Positions 10,667-21,129 of a stretch of 64,000 bases of DNA are shown piece after piece. The notes under the pieces were generated by a model, which saw only the letters and a program-made list of their open reading frames with translations, was not told where the DNA came from and made no database searches. Source of the DNA: Sympetrum striolatum (lineage: Eukaryota > Arthropoda > Insecta > Odonata > Libellulidae); the NCBI GenBank assembly GCA_947579665.1, contig CANPUZ010000059.1, forward strand, positions 434,001 through 498,000. The letters run 5' to 3'. The position numbers were made by a program, and so were the translations under genes. Every line of letters starts with the position of its first letter. The stretch's first letter is position 1.

Positions 10667-13440
10667 GTAAATAAATAAATTACTTATAGCCAACGGAACC
10701 GCATTGTTGATGATAGCTTGTACTTTGAGACTATTTACTGATTCCACCAATTTAAATTTACATTTATATTAATTTATGCAGGCATTTGCACATTTAATCT
10801 CGTGGTAAAATTTCACTTAGTCGAAATATCATCGATATTAAGGGAGATATTGAATTTCTCTCAAACAGTCCTAAAGTGAAATTTTACCGGAAAATCTCGT
10901 GACTTGGCCCTACTTTAGACGTGCAAAATTGAATGTTTGTAAGCGATTCGTTATTTTCAAAGAAAAATAACTTTTTGAAAGGATTCAAACCTTGTTTGAT
11001 TAAATTTATTCAAGCCATAAAGTTAAAAGCAATATTTTTTATCTGTAGCATCAATTGTAATTAAAGAGATCCTTATTGGGATTGATAGTTTCTTGCTTCG
11101 TACAATAATTAATATATATAGAGAAATATCAGTAGATTTATTCACTTCGATTACATACTTACAATTGTATATTGTTAAATTCATTGACTTCAATTCTTAT
11201 TAAATATTAGGTATTTGTTGGTATGTATAGTAAAAAAATCTCCCGTTTTGTAGTGTAAACATTTCGGCTTGTTAGAATTTTTTTTCGGTGGGACGAACTT
11301 CACCTATAGAATTAACCCTCATAAATAAAATGTACATTAGACCACAGAAGGAATATATAATTTTTATACATACATATGTGTGGAAGGAACTTAAGTATTC
11401 TATATTCACTTAATATTGCAATAATAGACTCTTAGATATTAAGGTGCGAAGCAATTTGTTTCCTAATTTTAATGATATATCTCAAGATAAATTAGGACAT
11501 TATTGTCATTTTTTACTATTATCTCATCATTAGCAATTAAAATACATCTATGTCCTGTGTTTAATAATTGCTGTGAAAGTGTTGAGCAATTTTCAATTGC
11601 ATTTTGTGTTTAAATAAAATGTATACTACAGGTCTTAATTTCTCATACGAATTTATAGATTTCCATTGTAGAGAAATGTTTTTGGAGAAAATAGATTAAT
11701 CCCTCACTTTATACCCAAAAGTAAATAAAGATCCTCAATCAAGAAAACTACTTGAGTCATCAAATGGACAGCAAAGTGATATCATTATGTGAATTTCTGT
11801 CATGTGCTTACAGTTGACTATAAATTTTTATACTACTTCGGTTTTACAGATGATTCAGTGACATTAATTCCTTTTGGGTGCTGCATTGCCATTGCCATCA
11901 AGAATTAAGATCATGGCACCAGAAGATGGAAAACTTTCCTGGAAGCCCTCCATAACAGAAACCTATGCTCTTTTCTAGTACTTGATTCTGCTAGTGTTTT
12001 GGATGATTCAACCACAGTGTTTTTTTCAGTGTAGTGTCAGTAAAGACAAATGAATTGTAAATAAAGATTGTTTCTAAATGGACATTTTCTGTTTCTTTAT
12101 ATTCCTTGATTCCTATGGTGTAGTTGTGTGTTTGAATTTGATATGGATTGGTTTGTCTTGGGAGATTAATCTTCATTAGAGTGTGAACTACTGCCTCCAG
12201 TTAAAACCTTTTAAAATGGAATTAACCTCTATTATGGTTTTTAAACTGTTATTGTTAAAAACTGTTAAGTTCAATCGTAATAACCATTACGTTCTGGTTT
12301 GAGGTAGGGTATGAGCTTCATTCCCTTCCCTCAACGTTGTTGGAGCAATGAAGTTATATTTTGCCTCTGACTAATTAAGTAAAATTCGGTTACAACTAGA
12401 GGGACGGAGTTTACACCTGCATTATTACGGGAAACTGCGTGGGAAACAAAACACTGTAAAGCTAAATTTCATAAGTAATTTATTAGCGAATGATGTTTTA
12501 ATGATTTACTCCCACTTCAAGACCCCACTTTCATAGAAGTTAATAAAATATGTACTCTGATCTTTTCCTTTAGCGCGATAGTGTTCAGCGTTTGATTGTT
12601 ACATAATTCAATGTGCCGCCAACCGCGTTGACATAATTGCTGGAAGTGACGGCACGTTGAGAAAAAATTCGCCTCAAAGTTACTTAGTATTGGTGTTCTG
12701 TGAAGTTACCCACCACTAACAAAGAAAATAGTCAATGTAATCATATCGGGGGACATGGTGAAACCCGCGGTACATTCGAAACCGCGTAAAAGTGAGGGAC
12801 GTTATAACCAGAATTTAACCGTATCTAATCTATGTATGAAGCTGCAGAATTCTTACCTAGAATATATAGCCTTGAAAATCTCTATTGTTTAAATTATATC
12901 TGACATAAACTTCATATTTCAAACATCAATATCATAAATAATTTCCCAGTTACGGTTATTCCACTAACAGAGACGTCCGTGTGCCATGCAATAAATTATA
13001 CTTATACTTATATTAAATTATATTATAACTTATTATAAATGTCTTTATTTTTTAATATCTTCCGCCTTGTCGATAAAATGATTGCAACCTCCGGCTCTAA
13101 ATCAGTCAGTTATTAAGGAATGTTAATCATAATCTAAATAGCGGAAACATTTTTAATCTTTTGTGTGCATTGCTACCTTAGTTTCGCTCTCGGAGTATGT
13201 TTTTATCATTTAACATTTGGTATACTTCGAAAAAAAATATTTCTCTCGGTTACTATAACTCAATGGAGAATAATGGTTATTTTATCTGTTATTCAAGTTA
13301 TCTGTATTCAAGCCATTAATTCCGTTTATCGCGTAGTGTTACGTCCTGCTCCTATGAAATAGAATACGAATACGCTCAAATTTGGGTGATCGTAAGATGG
13401 CCGCCATGCGCATCACGAGGCTTCACCCCCTCCACCGCCA
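10667..13440. other. interior of P-like element, no readable genes
   Basis: About 2.8 kb of AT-rich sequence between the THAP-like exon and the right terminal repeat. The only open frames are short (60-65 codons) and unrecognised. It contains a 15-bp inverted repeat at 10,804-10,888 and a GC-richer patch near 12,600-12,780 with the near-complementary words GTGCCG and CGGCAC. Confidence 0.5.
10804..10888. repeat. 15-bp inverted repeat with 55-bp loop
   Basis: GGTAAAATTTCACTT at 10,804-10,818 is the exact reverse complement of 10,874-10,888. It may be a subterminal structure of the P-like element or a small nested foldback remnant. Confidence 0.7.
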
Positions 13441-13467
13441 CTGCCTATCTAGTAATATATATCTGTG
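13441..13467 (-). repeat. right terminal inverted repeat of P-like element
   Basis: Exact inverse of 10,396-10,422. The target duplication GCCGAGAC follows immediately at 13,468-13,475. Confidence 0.9.
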
Positions 13468-13475
13468 GCCGAGAC

Positions 13476-13552
13476 TAAGAATTCGAAGATGAGTAAGCCG
13501 GGCAATGGATTGAAGGCAAGGCAAAAAGGATTAACAGTTAAAATAATCAGAT
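13476..13552 (+). pseudogene. decayed coding exon, part right of the P-like insertion
   Basis: Open plus-strand sequence reading MSKPGNGLKARQKGLTVKII ends at a strong donor, GTAAGTAAG, at 13,553. It is the expected continuation of the exon broken at 10,395, because the 8-bp target duplication brackets the insertion exactly. Frame continuity across the join is not certain because of other lesions. Confidence 0.4.
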
Positions 13553-14134
13553 GTAAGTAAGACTAACATTTCAAAAAGACTAACTTTACGCAATCCTAAA
13601 GAAGCTAACAAAAAGAAATGTGTGAGACCTCATTTAAAATAGTGATAATTGAAAATTGTTTTTGTACCTACTGCTGTGTTCCTGAATAAAACAGTATAAT
13701 GAATAAGAAATGTTATTCATAAAGAAGCATCTGATAAAGAATTTTTAATGTACCTATCATAATGCCTTAAAAATATTTACAATTATTTTACATTAGCCCT
13801 AACATTTTGTAGGCATATTAGGAATGTTTTAGGCTATGGACCTTTTGGAAAAATTTGGAATAAAAGTTACCCGAGTGTTAAAAATCTAAAAAAGAAAATA
13901 TTGACACAACTGGATAACAATGGAGAACCAGCAACATAAGTGTCTTTTTAACAATGAGCCCATTACCACCCCACATTCATATTTTACTATATGATTCAAA
14001 ATAGTACTAAGTATAATTGCAATCCTTCCATTAAGCATAAATATACCCTTCCATTTGAAATTATAGGAAAGAAGATACTGGATATGTTAGCACATTAAGA
14101 TTGACATAAAACTGTAAACAGTATAATTTCTTAC
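13553..14134. other. AT-rich non-coding stretch
   Basis: No coding, repeat or RNA signal recognised. It would be intronic in the extended transposase model. Confidence 0.4.
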
Positions 14135-14270
14135 CTTCATTGTCTTCATCTGCGACACGTGTTCTGGAGGTTGGGGATGCAGGACATCCGTATCTTACTT
14201 TAGACCGTCTTGGAATAGCTGCTTCATAAGCTGGGTCTAAATAACGCTTACGTCGCCGCAGATGAGCCAT
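14135..14270 (-). CDS. putative first coding exon, possibly of the 5,414-7,615 transposase
   Basis: From the ATG at 14,270 a GC-richer frame reads MAHLRRRKRYLDPAYEAAIP, then a basic Ser/Pro/Arg stretch and an acidic end ADEDNE. It stops at a textbook donor, GAAG followed by GTAAGAAA (donor bases 14,134-14,133), in phase 1. The downstream transposase frame has an acceptor AG at 7,619-7,618, two bases before its ATG, with exactly the phase needed to join in frame. A basic YLDP-type start followed by an acidic linker is, from memory, common in this transposase family. The join over 6.5 kb, containing a LINE and a P-like insertion, is inference. The exon itself is well supported by composition and donor. 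Confidence 0.45.
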
Positions 14271-14565
14271 GTGAACTGGATGCTATTAAAAGTAACAATA
14301 TAACAGATGTTCATTTAAATGTTCGTGCTAGCAAAAGGCAGAAGATATGTATTGACAAAATGTTCCATTAAAATATTAACTTAATATTAGCAGTTAATCA
14401 AGGTTAGAAGTTAAGTGGAAATTTATTCCTAATGTGCATTTATCTGTATGAATTGAATTCAGCAATAGGAAAATGTTGCGCACGCATATGTAAAAAATAT
14501 GCTTACATAGAATAAATATTATTAATCCGAAATACTACAAACCTCAGAGGAAGCTGCGGATGTGA
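14271..14565. other. non-coding stretch upstream of the minus-strand exon
   Basis: This would hold the promoter and 5' UTR of the minus-strand exon if it is a first exon. No TATA box or initiator stands out above the AT-rich background. Confidence 0.3.
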
Positions 14566-14886
14566 TGTTGGTTCCAAGGTAATGGAATCACCTCAAGGAT
14601 CTTCTACGTTGAGAATCAGGCAGAAGATAATGAATTCTACTATAAGGATGATGAAGACCACGAGGAAGGAAGACTGGAACGTATCAACCGCAAGAACACC
14701 AATACTAAGTATCAACCACAGAACACCAATCCTAAGGTATCAACTATTCAAATAAAGGTTCCTTTCGTTCCTATGCTTTCAATTGGAAGAAAAGGTGAAT
14801 TTGGTGAACGGAGGTATTTCCGGAGAAAGCGGAGACCGTGGTGGAAGTTGGCAATTTTCCAAGATATTTTAGAGAAATTGGAGTAA
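14566..14886 (+). other. open frame without start codon, possible terminal exon
   Basis: A 106-codon plus-strand frame runs open to the TAA at 14,884. Its composition looks coding: an acidic stretch (YYKDDEDHEEG), a short internal duplication (NTNTKY and NTNPKV, 13 residues apart), then a basic C-terminus (RRYFRRKRRPWWK). There is no in-frame ATG before the acidic part and no known domain. It could be a terminal exon or an old fragment. Confidence 0.25.
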
Positions 14887-15000
14887 TGAAGACGAAATTA
14901 TAATTTACTTGTTAGGTTGTTATTTTTTTCTAATTTTGACTCGATGTTTTCCGGGTTTTCCGTTTGCTGTTACATTTCACCTTTTACTAGTTAGCTTGTT

Positions 15001-15163
15001 TGACGTCATACGCCAGCGTCATTATCCACTTCCGCTTCCTCGCGACCATGCTTTCGCCATGCTTTCGTTACTTCATTAAGTATGTGAATTTGTGAACACA
15101 GGAAGTACGAAGCTTGTTGAAAAGTTGAATATTCTGTTGAGTGCATTTTAGGAGAAGCTAACT
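15001..15163 (+). promoter_or_regulatory. probable promoter and 5' UTR exon of the BEN-domain gene
   Basis: A perfect CRE palindrome TGACGTCA lies at 15,001-15,008, followed by a GC-richer, CpG-containing stretch without a TATA box. This is typical of housekeeping promoters. The leader ends at a donor, AACT followed by GTAAGT (15,164), that pairs with the acceptor TTTTGCAG at 15,258. Exact transcription start is not visible. Confidence 0.45.
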
Positions 15164-15258
15164 GTAAGTATAATTAGTAAGCGCTTCTGCCTTTCTTGCT
15201 TATCTGAGATATTTTGAGTCTTGTGTTTAATACTCATGAATCGTTCCGTATTTTGCAG

Positions 15259-16777
15259 TGAATATGTTCGCTTATGTGGAGTTCCTGGATGACCGCCAAA
15301 GAATGGTGGTACCATTGAGCCATGTTCAAAATTTCACAATGGATTGTGATTTCAAATTGAAGAAGTTCTATGTGCGATGGGAGGATGCCGATGGCGAAGA
15401 ACACTTTTATCAAGCACGTGTGCTGGAAATCGGTGGCAAGTACCCTGTAACACAATATTTTTGTAAAATGTATGTAGACCTTTTATTCATAAATTTTATT
15501 TTACGCAGATGATAAGGATGAACTGAGAAGAAAAATTAATAGCGGTAAGCGGAGCGGAGAGCACCGCTCTCCGCATTGGCATCCGCGATGTCTGAGACGG
15601 AGGAAGAGAATCCTCCCCAATCATCTGTAAGTACACGCTCCTTAGTTAAGAGTTCCATAGTTCTCTACTGCTGTTTTGGAACTTACATTGTTATGATTTT
15701 CATAGGGTAGTCGGGAGGAAATGTTAAGGGACCTTATGAGGAGGGAGGTGGAAGACCGGAGTGAAGATGATGGTGGAGAGCTTGAGAGGTTGAGGAAGAC
15801 GGTGCGGGATTTGGAGGGCCGAATTAAGGTACTCGAGAAGAGGATCGAGGAACTCCAAGACACCTTAACAAGTGTAAGTAATTTCAAGAATGTACTGGCC
15901 GATCTGCAAAAGCTGCCAGAGGAGTTGCGAGAAGTTGTGAAAGGTAGGTGCATATCGCAGACATTATAAGTATTATGTTACCGTGAGTCCATTTCCTTAA
16001 CTGGGAATTTCATATCTGGCTCAGTTTTCTGCGTTAATTCTTGCTGTTGGCCTATTTCTTATTTATGGTAAGATATTTTCTGTGCGACTAACTAAAAATT
16101 GTGTGAACATATGTGTTCCTCAGGTGTACGGGATGAGATAAAAGACCTGCCAGCTTCCGTGACCGTGCCAGCAGATGAAGTGGAGGGTCAAGTAAGTAAA
16201 ATTTCCTCTTTCGTTGTTCCCTTATTTTAATTTTCAAATTTATTAATTCCTCGGGTATCTTCATATTTTAGTCTCGCCTCTTATGAATGTTTGTTTTATG
16301 TGGTGTTATGTAAGTTTTATCGCTAGTGTGATCAACAGGTTCATTTAGGTAGAGGCATATACGTCTCCAGGGAGAAGATGGAGAATGTGGAGGCAGCGGC
16401 TACGTCAGATGCTGTGTACGTTAAGAATTTAGCCTTGGCGGTTTGGGGGTTTGAGGAGCTGAAGGGGAGATCTGTTTTTGGAAAACCTTGTCCCTCTAAG
16501 GACACTCCAGCTAAGCCACCATTGACACCAAGGAAAATTAATGCCATAGCTGGTATGCATCTGTATTCCATTTAAATATTTAACGTTCATTGTAAAACCA
16601 AATGTATTAGTGCTAATGTATTCATGAATTTTCGTTATTATTACAGATTCCTACGGCACGTACCTACGTAAGAGAGAGCGGGAGGAGTTATCCATTCAAC
16701 AGGAGGTGAAGAAAGTAAAGACTTATATCTGTGCAAAGATTCAGGATCTAAATCGCAATAAAAAAAATAAAACGTAA
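15259..16777 (+). CDS. BEN-domain protein, multi-exon, apparently intact
   Basis: BEN domains bind DNA or recruit chromatin factors; small BEN proteins act as transcriptional repressors or insulator cofactors. Exons: 15,259-about 15,432 (ATG at 15,264; MFAYVEFLDDRQRMVV, a small beta-rich module), an exon near 15,509-15,626, 15,706-15,943 (acidic/basic coiled coil, LERLRKTVRDLEGRIKVLEK), 16,124-16,191, 16,339-16,552 and 16,647-16,777. The last four join in one frame with phases 1, 0 and 1 and consensus GT/AG sites. The BEN domain spans the last two: GIYVSREKMENVEAA, then VKNLALAVWGFEELKGRSV, then LTPRKINAI and YGTYLRKR. The stop is TAA at 16,775. The join from the first module to the coiled coil is ambiguous. 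One route is donor 15,433, exon 15,509-15,626, acceptor 15,711. Another starts afresh at ATG 15,588 (MSETEEENPPQSS). No lesions are seen in the BEN part, unlike all neighbouring coding remnants. Confidence 0.75.
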
Positions 16778-16889
16778 ATACTTGTCATTCTATACTTTGT
16801 TCTTGAACCCTTCCTTGCTTCTGTTGAACAGGCTAGTGAAAGTCCTACCTAGGATCTAACATCTGATGCTTTTACGAACGTGTCAAACG

Positions 16890-17490
16890 GTTGAAACGAG
16901 TAAAAGGTGCTGGTTGTATACAGTCAATACGAGGTAATTACAGCTGATGCACGCTTAATCCATCTGTAACGATTAAAAGAAGGTACGGGATGTATACAGT
17001 CAATACGAGGTAATTACAGCTGTAGCACGCTAAATCAATGAGAAATGAGTAAAATAAGGTACGGGTTGTACACAGTCAGTACGAGGTCATTACAGCTGAA
17101 GCACGCTAAATCCATGTCATACGAGTAAAATAAGTTGCGAGTTGTATACAGTCAGTTCGAGGTAATTACAGCTGAAGCACGCTAAATCCATGTCATACGA
17201 GTAAAATAAGTTGCGAGTTGTATACAGTCAGTACGAGGTAATAACAGCTGAAGCACGCTAAATCCATGTCATACGAGTAAAATAAGTTGCGAGTTGTATA
17301 CAGTCAGTTCGAGGTAATTACAGCTGAAGCACTCTAAATCCATGTCATACGAGTAAAATAAGTTGCGAGTTGTATACAGTCAGTACGAGGTAATAACAGC
17401 TGAAGCACGCTAAATCCATGTCATACGAGTAAAATAAGTTGCGAGTTGTATACAGTCAGTACGAGCTGAAGCAAGCTAAATCCACGTGAA
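16890..17490. repeat. 76-bp minisatellite, eight copies
   Basis: ACAGTCAG/A recurs at 16,920, 16,996, 17,072, 17,148, 17,224, 17,300, 17,376 and 17,452, an exact 76-bp period. The unit includes CGAGTAAAATAAG, TTGTATACAGTCAGT, CGAGGTAATTACAGCTG and CACGCTAAATCCATG. From 17,148 onward two variants alternate (GTTCGAGGTAATTAC and GTACGAGGTAATAAC), giving a 152-bp higher-order period. It lies just 3' of the BEN-domain gene. Confidence 0.95.
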
Positions 17491-17665
17491 ACGAGGTAAT
17501 ACGATACCAGGTAATACAAGGTAGTTCCATGTGGAAACATCATCCATCTAAAACGAGGTAATCCCGTGCGAGGTGATTACATGGTAAGTGAGCCATAACC
17601 GCGCTGATACGAGCTGAATTTCGAGGTAAACCGAGGTAAAAACAGTTAATCCGACTAACCTCGTC
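17490..17665. repeat. degenerate CGAGGTAA repeats at the minisatellite edge
   Basis: Words such as ACGAGGTAAT, CCAGGTAATAC, CGAGGTGATTAC, TTCGAGGTAAACCGAGGTAA recur irregularly here. They look like decayed or shuffled pieces of the 76-bp unit core. Confidence 0.6.
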
Positions 17666-18600
17666 CTACATGAATTTTTCCCCAGGGTATATGAAACAGA
17701 AGTAAGATATTTACATTTGTCACTGACCCTATTGGTGAGTATTTTGCATTGTAGAAATGAAACCTTAAATTTAAAGATAACCCATTTGTTTTGTTTGAAT
17801 CTGTAGTATAGTCGATTAATAGAATAAAATAGAATAGAGATAAAATGAGACTAAACCAGCCCTTAACAGAGGTTAATACAGTGCATAATGCAGTTTAAGA
17901 TTGGTATCAGAAGTTTAAAAATATTAAAATACAACAATATACATTTCTTTATGGTCAAGAAAAATATAGGTTATAACAGGTCATGCATTGCTTAGAGTTA
18001 GTTTTGCTTTAACATTTACTTTCCCTGAAAATAAAATTGGGAGAATTCCCTTAGAATGTTTTCTTTTAGAAATAAGCTGTATGATACTCTGACTGAGGGT
18101 CTTTATTAATAAGAGCTTTATCATGAATAAAGGTGTCACCAAGGGAAGACATAGAACCAAGGCAAGAGGAAGGAGAACTTTTGAGTGACAGTGGACGAAA
18201 AGCAGGTAATTGAAATTTTTTCACATCAATTAATCAGAGCAATTAGTGATTTCTCCTAAAGAATCATACTCCTCTTTGAAAGGTCACCAATTATATTATA
18301 CGAATATTTTTCATAGAAGCAGTAATCTCAATGCATGATTGAGCAAAAGATGTGTGTAATATTTTTTGTATAATGTTAATTTAGCATTTCATCCTAACGT
18401 TTTTTTTGCATTGCTGTGAGGTATCAAAAATTATTTTAAGATGTATCTCTTAAGTTTTTCAAGTATGATTAAATTAATTTTGCCTTTGAAGTCCATTTTC
18501 ATACTTTAAAGGAGGCAAAAGTAATTCGGTGAATGGTAAGCCCTAGGCAGCATAGAATGCATAGTTTATCACCTGATTACTAATTGGTTCATCATGGTTG

Positions 18601-18606
<6 letters not shown>
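17666..18606. other. AT-rich non-coding stretch
   Basis: No gene, repeat family or RNA signal recognised. Several short A- or T-rich runs only. Confidence 0.45.

Positions 18607-18634
<28 letters not shown>
18606..18634. repeat. (TA)n microsatellite
   Basis: About 14 uninterrupted TA dinucleotides. Confidence 0.95.
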
Positions 18635-18636
<2 letters not shown>

Positions 18637-19168
18637 CTATTACACTGGGGAACAATTTTCAACTTCATTTCTGTTGAGTTCGATTTTTGAGCTGTTTAAG
18701 GGTAAATGAGACATGCTGATTTCAATTATGTATTTAGTTTTCTTCTATCACATCAAGTTTTTTCTCTACGTTTTATGTGAATGTTACCATTCTCTCGGAG
18801 ATACTCCGGTACCGTCAAACAAAGATATAATTTCGGCGGAATTATTTTCCGTTGGTTTAATCGTTTGTTGGCTACAGTTACATCTTAATTATAATATAGT
18901 ACAATGTACTTACATTCTATCCTTTTGTTCCGCAAAAATAGTGAAATTGACCATCGTGCACCTTTGGAAACCAGCGACAGGTTCATATTGTCCTTACTTG
19001 TTCAGTTACACTTAAGATATTGCAGTGAGACGTTGCGAGTTGCTCTTATATAGTGAAGCACTTTCCAGCGTTTAATCTGAGTTCTTGTTTGTTTACAAGA
19101 TTATCAGGGTATAGTTTTTATTTATATATGAACTGAAATATTTTATTATATTATCTGCTACTACGCAT
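18635..19168. other. non-coding stretch before the pseudogene
   Basis: Contains a 100-codon plus-strand frame (18,713-19,015) of hydrophobic, unpatterned composition that I do not consider a gene. No other signal. Confidence 0.4.
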
Positions 19169-20802
19169 CGTAAGTGTTCAAACAGCCCCGATTCGTTTTG
19201 TTATATATGTGGTAGTTTTTCCATTCCTTGTCAAAGAAAAAATATCAGTGTATTTGTTAAGCAAGCCTATTTTGAATACTTTAAAGTGAAAGTTGGTGAT
19301 CAAGATAAGTCGTGGGCCCCTCACAAGGTGTGTAAGCAGTGTGTTGAGGGTTTACGGATGTGGACGAAGGGAAAATATGATAAATTTCAATTCGGCATAC
19401 CTATGATATGGTGAGAACCCAAAGATCACTCAAGTGATTGTTATTTTTGTACAGTGAAAACATCAGGATACAACAAGAAAAGCAGATGTAAAATAGAGTA
19501 TCCTAGTCTACCGTCAGCTATACTCAGTGCTAGTTTTCAAAGAATTGCCCTCTTTGGAAATACATGAAGACGAGTCTGGTGAAGAACAAAGTGGCCTTAA
19601 CGACGGAGTCTTTGTAATTGAAGATTCTGATCGTAAGGGATTTGAGCAGCATGAGTTGAATGATTTGGTACGAGATTTGGGACTATCTAAAAAAGCTTCA
19701 TAGCTTTTCGCATCAAGACTGCGCAAGAAAAACTTGCTTGTAAAAGGAGCTAAGGTATCCTACTTTTGATCAAGAGAAAGTGCGTTTCTGCAATGCTTCC
19801 GAAGTGATGATGGATATGTATATTGTCATAACGTACATGGTTTAATGGAAGAGTTGAGAGTTTCAGCCTATAATGCAACTGAATGGCGATTGTTCATCGA
19901 TAGTTCAAAGTGGAGCATGAATTGAATCCACAATGGAAATTTATTTGGTGCATTCCCAATAGGCCATTCAATTTGTCTGCTTTTAAAATATGAAGATATA
20001 AAGAGAGCCATTGATTTGTTGCAATATAACATGCACCAATGGATCATCTGCGTTGATCTTAAAATGGTCTACTTCCTCCTTGGCCAGCAATGCGGTTACA
20101 CCAAGTACCCTTGTTTTTTGTGTATGTGGAACAGCAGAGCTCTCGAGAAGCATTGGGTGCAGTCGAATTGGCCGCCACGATCTGATCTGAAACTTGGTGA
20201 TCCAAATATTCTACATCAGCCACTTGTTGACAGAAAGAATATTATATTTCCACCTCTACGTATAAAATTGGGTCTCATGAAGCAATTTATTAAAGCTTTG
20301 TCAACTGAATGTGACCGTTTCAAGTATCTCATTTCTGCATTTCCCAGATTGTCATTTGAAAAGATCAAGGCTGAGGTGTTTGATGGTCCACAGATTCAGG
20401 GGCTCATTAAAGATGAACATTTCATCAATAAAATGAGAGTACTTGAAAATAATGTTTGGTTAGCATTCATAAATGTTGTCAAAGGCTTTCTTGGAAATAC
20501 ATGATCACAAAATTACATATAAATTGTCCAGCAACTCTTGGAGAGTTTTAAAATGCTTGTTTGCAATATGCAGTATCAAATTGTATTTTTTAAATAGTCA
20601 TCTTGCTGATTTCCCGAAAAATCTTGCTGCAGTCGGTGATGAGCAGGGTGAGCGATTCCACCAAGACTTGAAGGTCTTGGAGACACGGTATCAAGGAAGA
20701 TGAGATGCACATGGAATGATGGCTGACTACTGTTGGAGAATCAGATTAAACACTCCAGAAAAAACTATAAGCAAACATTTTAACTTTGATTTGCTTGTTT
20801 AA
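19169..20802 (+). pseudogene. decayed copy of a widespread insect repeat-family gene
   Basis: Pieces in order match, from memory, a protein family found in many near-copies in insects, ticks and cnidarians. They are a zinc-finger-like start (RKCSNSPDSFCYICGSFS), SWAPHKVCKQCVEGLRMW, an EPKDHSSDCYFC finger, then the core WIICVDLKMVYFLLGQQCGYTKYPCFLC (frame open 20,016-20,504). ADFPKNLAAVGDEQGERFHQD and MMADYCWRIRLN follow. Lesions include a TGA at 19,412 directly after MIW, frameshifts between about 19,520 and 20,015 and again near 20,500, and a TGA replacing Trp near 20,701. The core resembles a DDE/RNase H-like fold (DLKMV with a downstream D/E-rich part), suggesting transposon origin, but the function is not established. 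Copy is dead. Confidence 0.7.
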
Positions 20803-21049
20803 AGTTTATATGAGTTAATGAACGCCTTTATATGACTATAAATATTCTTTGCGAAGTATACTTGGTAAGTTTTCTCTTTATTCTCCTTCATATGGACATT
20901 TTGTAAGACTTTTGAGATATATAGAGGGGTATACTGTAGCATAAAAACTTGACGTGATAGACAAAAACTGAGGTTCATTTTGAATTCAGATGTCAATCGT
21001 TAGTCAAAAACAAGTCACAGATCTAAGACAACAAAATCACTGTACCCCA
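20803..21049. other. AT-rich flank of the satellite array
   Basis: Unique-looking sequence between the pseudogene and the first linker of the 40-kb array. Nothing recognised. Confidence 0.4.
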
Positions 21050-21129
21050 GTGTTATATATAGACGTTTCTCCGGATATCTATTATATATAGATGCTTCTC
21101 CGGATTCATTCATGTATCCATATATATAT

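Larger units (their letters stand above)
10396..13467 (+). mobile_element. P-type DNA transposon, probably defective
   Basis: The element has perfect 27-bp terminal inverted repeats. The left one (10,396-10,422) begins CACAGATATATATTACTAG and the right one (13,441-13,467) is its exact reverse complement. Weaker inverted similarity continues inward, for example around GCCGCCATATTAC on the left and its counterpart GGCCGCCATGCGC region on the right. The flanks carry an 8-bp direct repeat GCCGAGAC (10,388-10,395 and 13,468-13,475). Eight-bp duplications are known for P elements and hATs. A THAP-like first exon just inside the left end favours the P superfamily, whose transposases begin with a THAP domain. 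No transposase catalytic domain is readable in the remaining 2.7 kb, so the copy is probably non-autonomous. It interrupts an older pseudogene exon. Confidence 0.8.

Noticed and set aside
10266..10750. Two overlapping minus-strand frames of 107 and 139 codons
   Set aside because: They cross the boundary of the P-like element and oppose the THAP-like exon; shadow frames.
15642..15953. 103-codon minus-strand Ser-rich frame
   Set aside because: Antisense shadow of the coiled-coil exon of the BEN-domain gene.
18713..19015. 100-codon plus-strand frame with hydrophobic stretches
   Set aside because: No family resemblance, AT-rich composition explains the hydrophobic residues, and there are no exon signals.
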